The notes below the pieces were generated by a model. That model ran no database searches. It saw only the letters and a list, made by a program, of their open reading frames with translations, and was not told the origin of the DNA. A stretch of DNA of 64,000 bases from Microbacterium sp. BK668 (lineage in GTDB: Bacteria > Actinomycetota > Actinomycetes > Actinomycetales > Microbacteriaceae). Made by a program: the position numbers and the translations under genes. Location: the NCBI RefSeq assembly GCF_004362195.1, contig NZ_SNWG01000001.1:1240001-1304000 (forward strand). Direction: 5' to 3'. How positions within the stretch are numbered: the stretch's first letter is position 1; every line of letters starts with the position of its first letter. Shown here in pieces: positions 49,576 to 58,198 of this stretch.

Positions 49576-51600
49576 ATGATGCCAGTTCCTCACGATTCCG
49601 CCAAGACCGCGCTGCGCCGCGTCGCTCTCCTCACGGGGGCCGCGGCCCTCGTGGCGACCGCCGCGCTCGTCGCGCCGCCGGGGATGACCAGCGCCGCCGA
49701 CCCGCCGCCCAGTCATCGCGCGCAGTATCACTTCACCGTGCCCGACCACTGGAAGAACGATCCGCAGCGGCCGGTGTTCGTGGACGGGAAGTTCCACTAC
49801 TACTACCTGTACAACGCCGACTACGACGCCGATCCCACAGCGAACTTCGGCACGGCCTGGCGGCTGGCCACGACGTACGACGGCGTCGTATTCGCCGATC
49901 AGGGGATCGCGGCGCCCAAGAAGACGAACGCCAACTACGACCTCTGGTCGGGCTCCGCCGTGGTGGACCACGCCGGCACCGCGGGATTCGGCGCGGGCGC
50001 GGTCGTGATGCTCGTGACGCAGATGGATCATCCGACGCCGCTCCAGCAGGCGAACGCGAGCGGTCCTCAAGCGCAATTCCTCTGGTACTCCATCGACGGG
50101 GGCCGCACCTTCCGCCCTTCGGGCGAGCAGCCCGTGATCCCCAACGGCGGGCGCGCGGACTTCCGTGATCCGAAGGTGATCTGGGACGCCGAGCGCGGGC
50201 GCTGGGTCGCACTCATCGCCGAGCGGGACCGAGTGAGCTTCTACACGTCGCCTGATCTTCGGAACTGGACGCGGCGCTGGGAGTACGTCAACGCGGGCAT
50301 CGGCACGATCGAGTGCCCCGACCTGTTCCCCATCCGAGCCGACGACGGGACCGTGAAGTGGGTGTTCGGCGTGAGCGCCAACGGGTACGCGACGAACGAG
50401 CCGGCGACCTATGCGTACTGGACCGGATCGTTCGACGGCACCTCGTTCCGGTTCGATGCAGCGGCTCCCCAGTGGCTCGACCACGGCTTCGACTGGTACG
50501 GCGCGGTCACCTGGGAAGACCCGGCGGCCCCGCTCGACCGACGCTACGCGGTGGGCTGGATGAACAACTGGGACTACGCGCACACCACCCCGACGTGGTC
50601 CGCTGACGGGTTCAACGGAACCGACTCGATCACCCGCCACATCCGCCTGAAGCGCTTCGGTTCCGGCTTCAGCCTCGTATCGGAGCCCGTCGCCGCCCTG
50701 CGCGCCATCGCGACGTCGACCAGGCGTATCGGCGATGTGCGGGTCGACGGCTTCCTGCCGCTGGCCTATCGGGGCGACGCCTTCCAGATCGAGGCCGACG
50801 TCACGCGCGCGACCGCTGCCAACGTCGGCCTGCAGCTGCGGCGATCGGCGGACGGGTCGCGTCACGCCGACGTGGGGGTCACCGAGACGTACGCGTACCT
50901 CAACCGCGGACAGACCGGACATCCCGGCAACCCCTGGAAGCTCGAGAGCCGCACCCCCGTCGGATCGACGCACGACACCGTCCACCTGAGGATCCTCGTC
51001 GACCGGACGACCATCGAGGTCTTCGTCGACGACGGTCGCTACGTCCACTCCAGTCAGGTCTTCGCGCCGCACGCCGACCAGGGTGTCGCCCTGTACACGA
51101 GTGGTGGTGCCGCGACGTTCCGAAATCTCACGATCACGGAGTTCGGCAGCGTGCAGCAGCGTCCCGCCCGCCTCCTCGCCGACTTCGAGGGCACAGGGTG
51201 GGGTGGCGGGTGGTCGGCGACAGGCGCATTCTCCGCGCTCTCGCCGGTCCCCGCAGACCTCCCGGGACAGGTCGGCCGGCAGGTCGCCGACACCTTCGCC
51301 GGGTCCGACGCCGCGACGGGCACGATCACCTCGCCGCCCTTCGTCGTCGACCGCAACTTCGTCCACTTCCTGATCGCCGGCGGCGACCATCCCCTCGGCG
51401 CGGAGCCGGCGACCTCTGTTCAGCTCCTCGTCGACGGGCAGCCCGTGCGCACGGCGACGGGCGACGACTCGGCTCGGCTCCGCCACGTCACGTGGGACGT
51501 GCGCGACCTCGCCGGACGGACCGCCGCTTTCCAGATACTCGACGACGCGACGGGGGAGTGGGGGCACCTCATGGTCGATCAGGTGATCCTGAGCGACTGA
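49576..51600 (+). CDS. secreted GH32 levanase with C-terminal beta-sandwich domain
   Basis: A 674-residue exported GH32 enzyme. The signal peptide (about 1-41) has a basic start, hydrophobic core and TSAA/DPP cleavage site. Catalytic residues: D62 in HWKNDPQRPV, D198 in FRDPK and E246 in IECPDLF. Propeller and sandwich domains run to about 525; an extra domain of about 145 residues (LLADFEGTGWGGGWSATGAF...WGHLMVDQVILSD) is a galactose-binding-like beta-sandwich found in exo-acting levanases. Co-directional with the importer, 21 bases after the cytoplasmic enzyme. Its last 22 bases overlap the converging tetR end. Confidence 0.9.
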   Translation: MMPVPHDSAKTALRRVALLTGAAALVATAALVAPPGMTSAADPPPSHRAQYHFTVPDHWKNDPQRPVFVDGKFHYYYLYNADYDADPTANFGTAWRLATTYDGVVFADQGIAAPKKTNANYDLWSGSAVVDHAGTAGFGAGAVVMLVTQMDHPTPLQQANASGPQAQFLWYSIDGGRTFRPSGEQPVIPNGGRADFRDPKVIWDAERGRWVALIAERDRVSFYTSPDLRNWTRRWEYVNAGIGTIECPDLFPIRADDGTVKWVFGVSANGYATNEPATYAYWTGSFDGTSFRFDAAAPQWLDHGFDWYGAVTWEDPAAPLDRRYAVGWMNNWDYAHTTPTWSADGFNGTDSITRHIRLKRFGSGFSLVSEPVAALRAIATSTRRIGDVRVDGFLPLAYRGDAFQIEADVTRATAANVGLQLRRSADGSRHADVGVTETYAYLNRGQTGHPGNPWKLESRTPVGSTHDTVHLRILVDRTTIEVFVDDGRYVHSSQVFAPHADQGVALYTSGGAATFRNLTITEFGSVQQRPARLLADFEGTGWGGGWSATGAFSALSPVPADLPGQVGRQVADTFAGSDAATGTITSPPFVVDRNFVHFLIAGGDHPLGAEPATSVQLLVDGQPVRTATGDDSARLRHVTWDVRDLAGRTAAFQILDDATGEWGHLMVDQVILSD

Positions 51601-52316
51601 GGTCGACGAGGCGAGGGCTCGGTGCGGATGAGTGCCGGACTCTCGTCGCGCACGCCCTCGAGCGCAGTCGTTGCCGGCAGGAGGTCGATCGCGCCCTGCA
51701 CGGTGCCGGCAGGAAGCCCGAGCGCCCAGTCGGTGATGTCGGCGACGGCGTGCGCCTGCCCCGGATGGGGGACCTCCGCGTCGCTGTTGACGTAGGCGCC
51801 TCCGCCGTCCACCGCGATGAGGATCCGCGTGCAGGCCGTCTCGGCGTCGCCGGCCGGGAAGTCGCCGGACGACCTGCCGTCCTCGATGATCGCGATGAGC
51901 CGCTCCCGGTCCAGACGATCCTGCTCCTGGAGCTCGGCCTCGAGCGCGGGGCTGAAGCGGGAGAGATGCCGCGCGTTGAGCCACAGCCGCGCGAGGCCCG
52001 TCGACGCGCCCCCCTGGACCCGTCCGATGAAGTGGGCGAGGCGCTCGATCGGCGACCCGGCAGTCGGGAAGAACTGCTCCCGCTCGAGCACCGCGGCCCG
52101 GGCGAATGCCTCGATCACGAGATCCTCGGCGGCGGGGAAGTAGTGCGTGATGAGCCCGGGACGCACGCCCAGTCGCTCGGCGACCGCGCGCAGGGTGATG
52201 CGCTCGAGGCCCTCGTCGAGGGCGATCGCAGCGGCGTGGGAGAGGATTTCCTCCCGCCGTTCCTCGGGGCGCTTGCGGACCCGGATCGAACTAGGGCTTG
52301 ACGTCACGACGACCAT
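51579..52316 (-). CDS. TetR-family transcriptional regulator
   Basis: A 245-residue regulator with the TetR HTH at about 33-55 (ITLRAVAERLGVRPGLITHYF) and an all-helical ligand domain; the tail after about 215 is basic and disordered. The ATG at 52316 abuts an ACTATTG/CAATAGT inverted repeat, so autoregulation is likely. It diverges from an NCS1 permease-amidohydrolase pair, the probable target operon. Confidence 0.88.
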   Translation of the reverse strand: MVVVTSSPSSIRVRKRPEERREEILSHAAAIALDEGLERITLRAVAERLGVRPGLITHYFPAAEDLVIEAFARAAVLEREQFFPTAGSPIERLAHFIGRVQGGASTGLARLWLNARHLSRFSPALEAELQEQDRLDRERLIAIIEDGRSSGDFPAGDAETACTRILIAVDGGGAYVNSDAEVPHPGQAHAVADITDWALGLPAGTVQGAIDLLPATTALEGVRDESPALIRTEPSPRRPQSLRIT

Positions 52317-52362
52317 ACTATTGAATGACTGACCAATAGTCCATTGGGCATGTGACCAATAG
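52317..52362. promoter_or_regulatory. TetR operator region with repeated TGACCAATAG
   Basis: ACTATTG (52317-52323) and CAATAGT (52334-52340) form an inverted repeat with a 10-base spacer. TGACCAATAG occurs twice (52330-52339, 52353-52362) and CCAAT/ATTGG (52333-52347) forms a smaller inverted repeat. Located in the 71-bp divergent region. Confidence 0.6.
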
Positions 52363-52387
52363 CAACGACGCTCCCGGAAGGAACACC

Positions 52388-53818
52388 GTGACCCAGACAG
52401 AGCCGCAGCTCGACGAGTTCATCGACACCGCAGCGCGTCCCGAGACGCGCGGGATCGAGCTCGTCGGCGATGCCGAGCGTCACGGGCGGGCCCGCGACCT
52501 CTTCTTCATCTGGGCGGCGCCGAATGTCAGCATCCTGAACCTGACGATCGGTGCGACGCTCATCCTGCTCGGCCTCGAGATCTGGCAGTCGATCGCCGTG
52601 ATCGTCGCGGCCTCGCTGCTGTGGGTGTTCCCCGGGATCATCGCCGGAAGCGGCCCGGCATCGGGGACGTCGGGGTCGGTCGTCACGCGCGCCATGTACG
52701 GGATCATCGGCAACAAGCTCTTCGTCGCGTTCGTCGGATGGTTCATCGGGGCCGTGTTCCTGTCGCTGACGTGGCTCGCGTCATCCTTCATGGGAGCCGA
52801 CCTGCTGCGGCGACTGGGACTCGACGACCCGGTATGGGTGCCGATCGGCGTGACGGTGGTCGTCGCGACGATCACGATCCTCGTCGCGATCTTCGGCCAC
52901 GGTCTCATCGTGCGCGCGTATTCGTACATGGCTGCGGCCCTCTTCGTCATCTTCCTGCTCGTGACCGCCTTCATCCTTCCGACGGTCGACTGGCAGTACT
53001 CGGCGCCCGAGCCCCTCGGCGGCGTCGCACTGTGGTCGTCGATGGCGATCGGGTTCACGATCCTCGCCTCGACCCCGCTGTCGTTCATCAACAGCCCCGA
53101 CATCGCGCGGTACCTTCCCCGCTCGACGAAGCACTCCCGCATCGCGCTCGCGACCGGGCTCGGCGGCGCCGTCCCCTTCATCGTCTTCACCACCGTCGGC
53201 GTGCTGCTGGCGACCGGGCTGAGCGGCGCGGCGTTCGAGGCGGGCATCGACGTCGCGCTGCTCGACCTGCTGCCGGCCTGGCTCGCCCCCGTGCTGGTCG
53301 TCGGCGTCGTCATCAACACGATCGCCTTGAACGCCATGACGACGTACACCTCGAGCATGGCGCTTCAGGCCATCGGCTTCCGGCTGCGGCGCATCCCCGC
53401 GGCGATCATCGTGGGGGTCGTCGGCACCGCGCTGACTGTCTACCTCGTGCTGTCGTCCAGCCTCCTGGAGGCGGCGAACCTCATGCTGCAGTTCCTCGTG
53501 GTCGTGTCCGGCCCCGCCATGGCGATCTTCGTCGTCGACGTGCTGCTGCGCCGGTACCGGTACGACGGGCCGGAGCTCTTCGACGACCACCCCGGCGGCC
53601 GGTTCTGGTACACCGGAGGCTGGAGCGTCCCCGGCATCACCGCGCTGATCGCGGGCGGCCTCGCCACCGCCCTCTGCCTCTCCACGAGCGTCTGGAGCGG
53701 ACCGATCGCGGAAGCCGCGGGCTACGTCGACCTCTCGGTGCCGGTGGGCATGCTCGTCGCCGCGGCCCTGTACGCGGGCCTCCTGCGCACGCCGCTCGGC
53801 AAGGGCGGCCGGCCGTGA
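52388..53818 (+). CDS. NCS1-family nucleobase/allantoin-type permease
   Basis: A 476-residue, 12-helix permease of the nucleobase:cation symporter-1 family (cytosine/purine type): RHGRARDLFFIWAAPNVSILNLTIG at TM1 and PGIIAGSGPASGTSGSVVTRAMYG at TM2-3 are diagnostic. The GTG at 52388 has GGAAGGA; an upstream GTG at 52352 lies within the operator repeats and is rejected. Coupled to the amidohydrolase by a GTGA overlap, implying import of a cyclic amide, pyrimidine or similar compound for hydrolysis. Confidence 0.88.
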   Translation: MTQTEPQLDEFIDTAARPETRGIELVGDAERHGRARDLFFIWAAPNVSILNLTIGATLILLGLEIWQSIAVIVAASLLWVFPGIIAGSGPASGTSGSVVTRAMYGIIGNKLFVAFVGWFIGAVFLSLTWLASSFMGADLLRRLGLDDPVWVPIGVTVVVATITILVAIFGHGLIVRAYSYMAAALFVIFLLVTAFILPTVDWQYSAPEPLGGVALWSSMAIGFTILASTPLSFINSPDIARYLPRSTKHSRIALATGLGGAVPFIVFTTVGVLLATGLSGAAFEAGIDVALLDLLPAWLAPVLVVGVVINTIALNAMTTYTSSMALQAIGFRLRRIPAAIIVGVVGTALTVYLVLSSSLLEAANLMLQFLVVVSGPAMAIFVVDVLLRRYRYDGPELFDDHPGGRFWYTGGWSVPGITALIAGGLATALCLSTSVWSGPIAEAAGYVDLSVPVGMLVAAALYAGLLRTPLGKGGRP

Positions 53819-55422
53819 TCACGCGCTACCTCAACGGGCGCGTCTTCACCGCCGATCCCGATCCGGCAGCGTCCTGGGCGGAGGCGTTCGCGATGGAGGA
53901 CGACCGGATCGTGTTCGTCGGCGCCGCAGACGAGGCTCCGGATGCCGCGACCACGGTCGATCTCGAGGGCCGGCTGGTGCTGCCGGGCGTCATCGACGCG
54001 CACACCCACCTGCTCATGATGGGGGCCGCACTCGGGCAGGTGCCCCTCACCGACGCGCGATCGCTCGCAGAGATCCAGGACCGGCTGCGCCGGGCGCGGG
54101 CGGCGGATCCCGGTGCGGCCGTCCTCCGCGGCCGCGGCTGGCTGTTCGACTCGCTCCCCGGCGCCCCGACGGCCGCGATGATCGACGCGGCGGTCTCGGA
54201 CGTCCCCGTCTACCTGGATGCGAACGACTACCACTCGTGCTGGGTCAACAGCGCGGCGCTCGTTGAGCTCGGCATCACACGCGACACGCCCGATCCGCTG
54301 GGGGGAGAGATCGTCCGGGATGCCGCGGGCGAGCCCGCCGGATTGCTTCTCGAGACGGCCGCCACCCAGTACGCGTGGGCCCAGCGGGATGCGTCGACGA
54401 CGGATGCCGACCGCGACCAGGACGTGCAGCGCGCGCTCGACGCGTACCTCGCGGGCGGCGTGACGGGTGTCGTGGACATGGCCTTCGACGAGTTCGGGCT
54501 CGCCGCGTTCGAACGCGCCCGCGCGCGGCACGGCGGCGAGCTGCCGATCCGCGTCGCGGCGCACTGGATCGTCACCAACACCGGCGACGACGAGGCGAAC
54601 CTCGCGCAGGTGGCCCGGGCGGCGGAGCTCGCGGCGGATCGGTCTTCGCCGTGGCTGCGCGTGGTGGGCATCAAGCTCATCCTCGACGGGACGATCGACG
54701 CCTGCACGGCGGCGCTGCGCCACCCGTATGCGGATGGCTCGAACGCCGCGCCGATCTGGCCGCCGGCGCAGCTGAACCCGGTCGTCGCGGCGGCCGATGC
54801 CGCCGGGCTCCAGGTCGCGCAGCACGCGATCGGCGACTACGCCAGCGAGATCGCACTCGACGCCCTCGAGCATGCGGCCGCCGCCAACGGGCAGCGGGCC
54901 CGGCTGCACCGGATCGAGCACCTGGAGTACGCCGCCCCGGGCACCGCCGAACGGATGGCGCGACTCGGGGTGACAGCATCCATGCAGCCCGTCCACTCCG
55001 ACCCCGCGATCTTCGCGAACTGGGCCGAGATGCTCGGCGACGAGCGGGTGGAGCGGGCATTCCCATGGCCGGAGTACGAGGACGCCGGGGCGCTCCTGGC
55101 CTTCTCGACCGACGCGCCGACCGCGCCGTACAGCGCCCTCGCCAACATGTACGTCGCCTCGACCCGGGCCTCAGCCCTCGATCCAGCCGTGACGGCGACG
55201 CATCCGCAGTACGCGCTGCCGCTGGACCGGGCCATCGCCCACGCGACGCGGGATGCCGCGGCATCCGTCGGCGACGGCGCGTGGCGCGGACGGATCGCTC
55301 CCGGATTCGCTGCGGATGTCGTCGTGCTCGACACCGACCCGTTCGTGTCGGGGATGCCGTCGCTGCTGGAGGCGCAGGTGATCGAGACGATCGTCGCGGG
55401 GCGGACGCGATACCGGCGCTGA
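53815..55422 (+). CDS. YtcJ-like metal-dependent amidohydrolase
   Basis: A 535-residue amidohydrolase-superfamily enzyme (amidohydrolase_3/YtcJ group). The HxH metal site is DAHTHLL (about 63-69); GIKLILDGTIDACTAAL supplies the next ligands, HAIGDYA and HRIEHLEY further histidines, and FSTDAPT the final aspartate. Starts with GTG overlapping the permease stop. YtcJ-like enzymes act on N-formyl or cyclic amides and imides; the exact substrate is unknown, though partnership with an NCS1 permease points to nitrogen heterocycles. Confidence 0.87.
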   Translation: MITRYLNGRVFTADPDPAASWAEAFAMEDDRIVFVGAADEAPDAATTVDLEGRLVLPGVIDAHTHLLMMGAALGQVPLTDARSLAEIQDRLRRARAADPGAAVLRGRGWLFDSLPGAPTAAMIDAAVSDVPVYLDANDYHSCWVNSAALVELGITRDTPDPLGGEIVRDAAGEPAGLLLETAATQYAWAQRDASTTDADRDQDVQRALDAYLAGGVTGVVDMAFDEFGLAAFERARARHGGELPIRVAAHWIVTNTGDDEANLAQVARAAELAADRSSPWLRVVGIKLILDGTIDACTAALRHPYADGSNAAPIWPPAQLNPVVAAADAAGLQVAQHAIGDYASEIALDALEHAAAANGQRARLHRIEHLEYAAPGTAERMARLGVTASMQPVHSDPAIFANWAEMLGDERVERAFPWPEYEDAGALLAFSTDAPTAPYSALANMYVASTRASALDPAVTATHPQYALPLDRAIAHATRDAAASVGDGAWRGRIAPGFAADVVVLDTDPFVSGMPSLLEAQVIETIVAGRTRYRR

Positions 55423-55485
55423 GCCGGTCCGGGATGCCGTGCGCATGCGATGACATCCGCTCCGCTCCTTCGGTGTAGCAGCGGG

Positions 55486-56448
55486 TCAGCCGGGCGGCGC
55501 CGCCGTCGTCCCGCGGACGATGAGCTGGGAGCCGAGCGTCGCCGCCTCGGTGAGCGCCGCTCCGGCCATGACCTGCAGCAGCAGCTCGACTGCGAGCGCT
55601 CCGCACCGCTCGATCGGCATCTTGACGGTGGTCAGGCCGGGCTTGACGGCACTGGCCATGTCGATGTCGTCGATGCCGATGATGCTGATGTCGGCAGGGC
55701 AGGCCTTGCCCATGTCGGAGAGGCCCGCTTCCAGGCCGAGTGCGACGAGATCGTTGTAGGCGATGACCGCGGTCGCGCCGCTCGCGAAGGCGGGTGCCGC
55801 GGCGGCGCGGCCGCCCTGGATGGACGCGGCCTGATGGCTCAACGGAGTGAGCCGGATGCCGAACGCCTCGCACGCTTTCGTGATGGTGTGCGCGCGTCGG
55901 CCGTCGGCCCAAGACCCGAGCGGGCCGGCCGCGTAGGCGATGTGGGTGTGGCCGAGGGCCGCGAGATGCTCGACCGCCTGACGCGGCCCGTGCTCCATGT
56001 CCATGAGCACACAGGGGACGCCTTCGATGTAGCGGTTCACCACGACGAAGGGAGTGTCGCCCACCAGCTCCAGCACCTCGTCGTCCGGCAGGCGCGGCGA
56101 GCACAGGAGTATGCCGTCGAGCTTGCGGGCGCGCTCGATCTGCTCGCGCTCGCGCCGGCGGTCCTCGTCGGCGTCGTACAGCACGGTGCGGTGGCGTCCG
56201 TGCCAGGCCTGCGTGTGGATCGACTTGAGGAGAGTCGCATAGACCGGATTGGCGACATCGGGGACGATCACGCCGAACGAGCGCGTCGCCGTCGCGGCCT
56301 GGGGGCTGTCGTAGCCGAGCTCGCTGGCGGCCCGGAGGACGCGGTCGAGCGTTCCGCTCGCGAGCCGATCGGGCTCGCCGAAGGCCCGGGACGCCGTTGC
56401 GATCGACACGCCGGCGCGCCGTGCCACATCGGTCAACGTCGCAGCCAT
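55486..56448 (-). CDS. LacI-family regulator of the hexuronate operon
   Basis: A 320-residue LacI repressor with HTH ATLTDVARRAGVSIATASRAF (3-23) and effector domain ending GIDDIDMASAVKPGLTTVKMPIERCGALAV. The ATG at 56448 follows GGAAAGG; 13 more residues upstream are possible but include the GGAACAGCTGTTCC palindrome. It faces the mannonate/fructuronate gene set across a 161-bp region with a strong TTGACA promoter, so it is the probable repressor; the effector may be KDG or a hexuronate. Confidence 0.88.
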   Translation of the reverse strand: MAATLTDVARRAGVSIATASRAFGEPDRLASGTLDRVLRAASELGYDSPQAATATRSFGVIVPDVANPVYATLLKSIHTQAWHGRHRTVLYDADEDRRREREQIERARKLDGILLCSPRLPDDEVLELVGDTPFVVVNRYIEGVPCVLMDMEHGPRQAVEHLAALGHTHIAYAAGPLGSWADGRRAHTITKACEAFGIRLTPLSHQAASIQGGRAAAAPAFASGATAVIAYNDLVALGLEAGLSDMGKACPADISIIGIDDIDMASAVKPGLTTVKMPIERCGALAVELLLQVMAGAALTEAATLGSQLIVRGTTAAPPG

Positions 56449-56468
56449 GGGCGCCTTTCCGGTTCCGA

Positions 56469-56482
56469 GGAACAGCTGTTCC
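56469..56482. promoter_or_regulatory. GGAACAGCTGTTCC palindrome (operator candidate)
   Basis: Exact 14-bp palindrome 21 bases upstream of the LacI ATG, a good size for a LacI-type site and possibly autoregulatory. Confidence 0.6.
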
Positions 56483-56505
56483 ATCATGTCCCATCATCGC
56501 TCTGT

Positions 56506-56549
56506 GAAAAGAGCTTGACAATCTTGTACAAACACTTCACACTCTTTTC
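56506..56549. promoter_or_regulatory. hexuronate operon promoter with inverted repeats
   Basis: TTGACA (56515-56520), 17-base spacer, CACACT (56538-56543). GAAAAGAG (56506-56513) and CTCTTTTC (56542-56549) flank it as an 8-bp inverted repeat, and TTGTACAA (56524-56531) is centred in the spacer. Probably the operator zone. Confidence 0.6.
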
Positions 56550-56609
56550 CATGCCGATCATCGCAGATCCCTCAGCCCGACGGCGGGCCGTGGCCACGGG
56601 GGTGCGCTC

Positions 56610-58136
56610 GTGAGCGCCGACGCCCAGGGCCTGACCCGGTCGTACCGCGGCGGCGTCGCCATCCCCCGGATGCCGGCACGCCCGGGTATCCTGCATCTCG
56701 GGCTCGGCAACTTCCACCGCGCTCACCAGGCGGTCTACACATCGGCCGCGCTCGCCGCAGACGGCGGCGACTGGGGCATCGTGGGCGTCGCCTCCCGTTC
56801 GCGGTCGATCGTCGACGCGATGCGCGCGCAGGACATGACCTACTCGGTCGCGACGATCTCACCCGCGGGTACGGCACTGAGCGTTCCCGGCGTTCACACC
56901 GACGCCTTCGTCGCGGGGGAGGAGCCGCAGCGCGTCGTCGACGGCATCGCCGACCCCGGCATTCGGATCGTCACCCTCACCGTCACGGAGAACGGCTACA
57001 GCTACTCGCCCGCGACGGGCCACCTCGACACGTCGGGCGACACCATCTTGGCCGACCTGCGCGGCGGCGCGCCACGCTCGACCATCGGCCAGCTGGCCCG
57101 TGGCATCCAGCGGCGGGCCGCGACATCCGGCTCACCTCTCACGGTGCTCAGCTGCGACAACCTCGCTGCCAACGGTCCCCACACGAGGCGTCTGGTCGAG
57201 GAGTTCCTCCAGGAGCTGCCCGCCGGCGAGAGCGCCGACGCGCTGGCGTTCCTGCGGTCGTCGGTGTCGTTCCCCTCGAGCATGGTCGACCGCATCGTCC
57301 CCTCGACGACCCCCGCGCTGCGCGACGAGGTGTCGTCGCTCCTCGGCGTGCGCGACGAGATCCCGGTGCCCGCCGAGCCGTTCACGATGTGGGCGATCGA
57401 AGACGACTTCGCCGCCGGGCGCCCCGCGTGGGAAGCCGGGGGAGCGGTCTTCAGCGACGAGGTCGGACGCTACGAGCAGATGAAGGTGCGGCTCCTCAAC
57501 GGCACGCACTCGCTCATCGCGTACCTCGGGGCCCTGAGCGGGGCCGGGACGATCCCCGACGCGATCCACCGGTCCGACATCGAGCGCGCTGCACGGCTCG
57601 TCCTCGCCCGCGAGTACCTGCCCTCGATCCAGGTGCCGTCCGGCGTCGACATCGAGCACTACGAGCGCGAGCTGTTCCTGCGCTGGGGCAACACGGCCCT
57701 CGGCCACCGCACGACCCAGGTGGGCACCGACGGCTCCGTGAAGCTCCGCCAGCGCATCCCCGAGCCAGCCCTGCGCGCCCTCGACAGCGGCGAGATGCCG
57801 CACCTGATCGCCCTGACGGTGGCGGGATATCTGTCGTGCCTGGCGCCCCGTCGGGGCTTCGACCCCGGTCCCTACGCCGCCGCGATGACGGATGCCGCCC
57901 GCGAGCGGCTGGCCGGCATCGCCCGATCGGCGCGCACCGGCGCCGAGATCGCCGAGCGGTCGATCAGCGGGCTCCAGCTCTTCGGCGAGGAGCTCGCCGA
58001 CCGCCATCCCTTCGTCGACCGCGTCGGCGAGCTCGTCGACACCATCGCCCGCGACGGCGTCTCGGCCGCCATCGCCGACAGCACGACCGCCGCCGAAGCC
58101 GCCGTCAAGGGCCGCCCTTCGGAGGTGCCGGCGTGA
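56610..58136 (+). CDS. mannitol dehydrogenase-family oxidoreductase (fructuronate reductase/UxuB-like)
   Basis: A 508-residue polyol-specific long-chain dehydrogenase. The N-terminal HLGLGNFHRAHQAVY NAD motif, TVTENGY, LSCDNLAANG and the catalytic KVRLLNGTHSLIAYLG lysine stretch are all present. Within this operon it most likely interconverts D-fructuronate and D-mannonate, supplying ManD; mannitol or altronate as substrates cannot be excluded by sequence. The GTG at 56610 has no strong ribosome site. First gene of the operon, 66 bases after the promoter -10. Confidence 0.87.
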   Translation: MSADAQGLTRSYRGGVAIPRMPARPGILHLGLGNFHRAHQAVYTSAALAADGGDWGIVGVASRSRSIVDAMRAQDMTYSVATISPAGTALSVPGVHTDAFVAGEEPQRVVDGIADPGIRIVTLTVTENGYSYSPATGHLDTSGDTILADLRGGAPRSTIGQLARGIQRRAATSGSPLTVLSCDNLAANGPHTRRLVEEFLQELPAGESADALAFLRSSVSFPSSMVDRIVPSTTPALRDEVSSLLGVRDEIPVPAEPFTMWAIEDDFAAGRPAWEAGGAVFSDEVGRYEQMKVRLLNGTHSLIAYLGALSGAGTIPDAIHRSDIERAARLVLAREYLPSIQVPSGVDIEHYERELFLRWGNTALGHRTTQVGTDGSVKLRQRIPEPALRALDSGEMPHLIALTVAGYLSCLAPRRGFDPGPYAAAMTDAARERLAGIARSARTGAEIAERSISGLQLFGEELADRHPFVDRVGELVDTIARDGVSAAIADSTTAAEAAVKGRPSEVPA

Positions 58137-58198
58137 CGACCCTGGACGAGACCCCTGAGATCGGCGCGGCTGCGGCCGCCCGGGAAGGAGGAGCGACG

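Noticed and set aside
48124..51984. 1286-codon minus-strand frame opposite the GH32 genes
   Set aside because: Antisense shadow of the fructan genes; product is compositionally biased and no family is visible.
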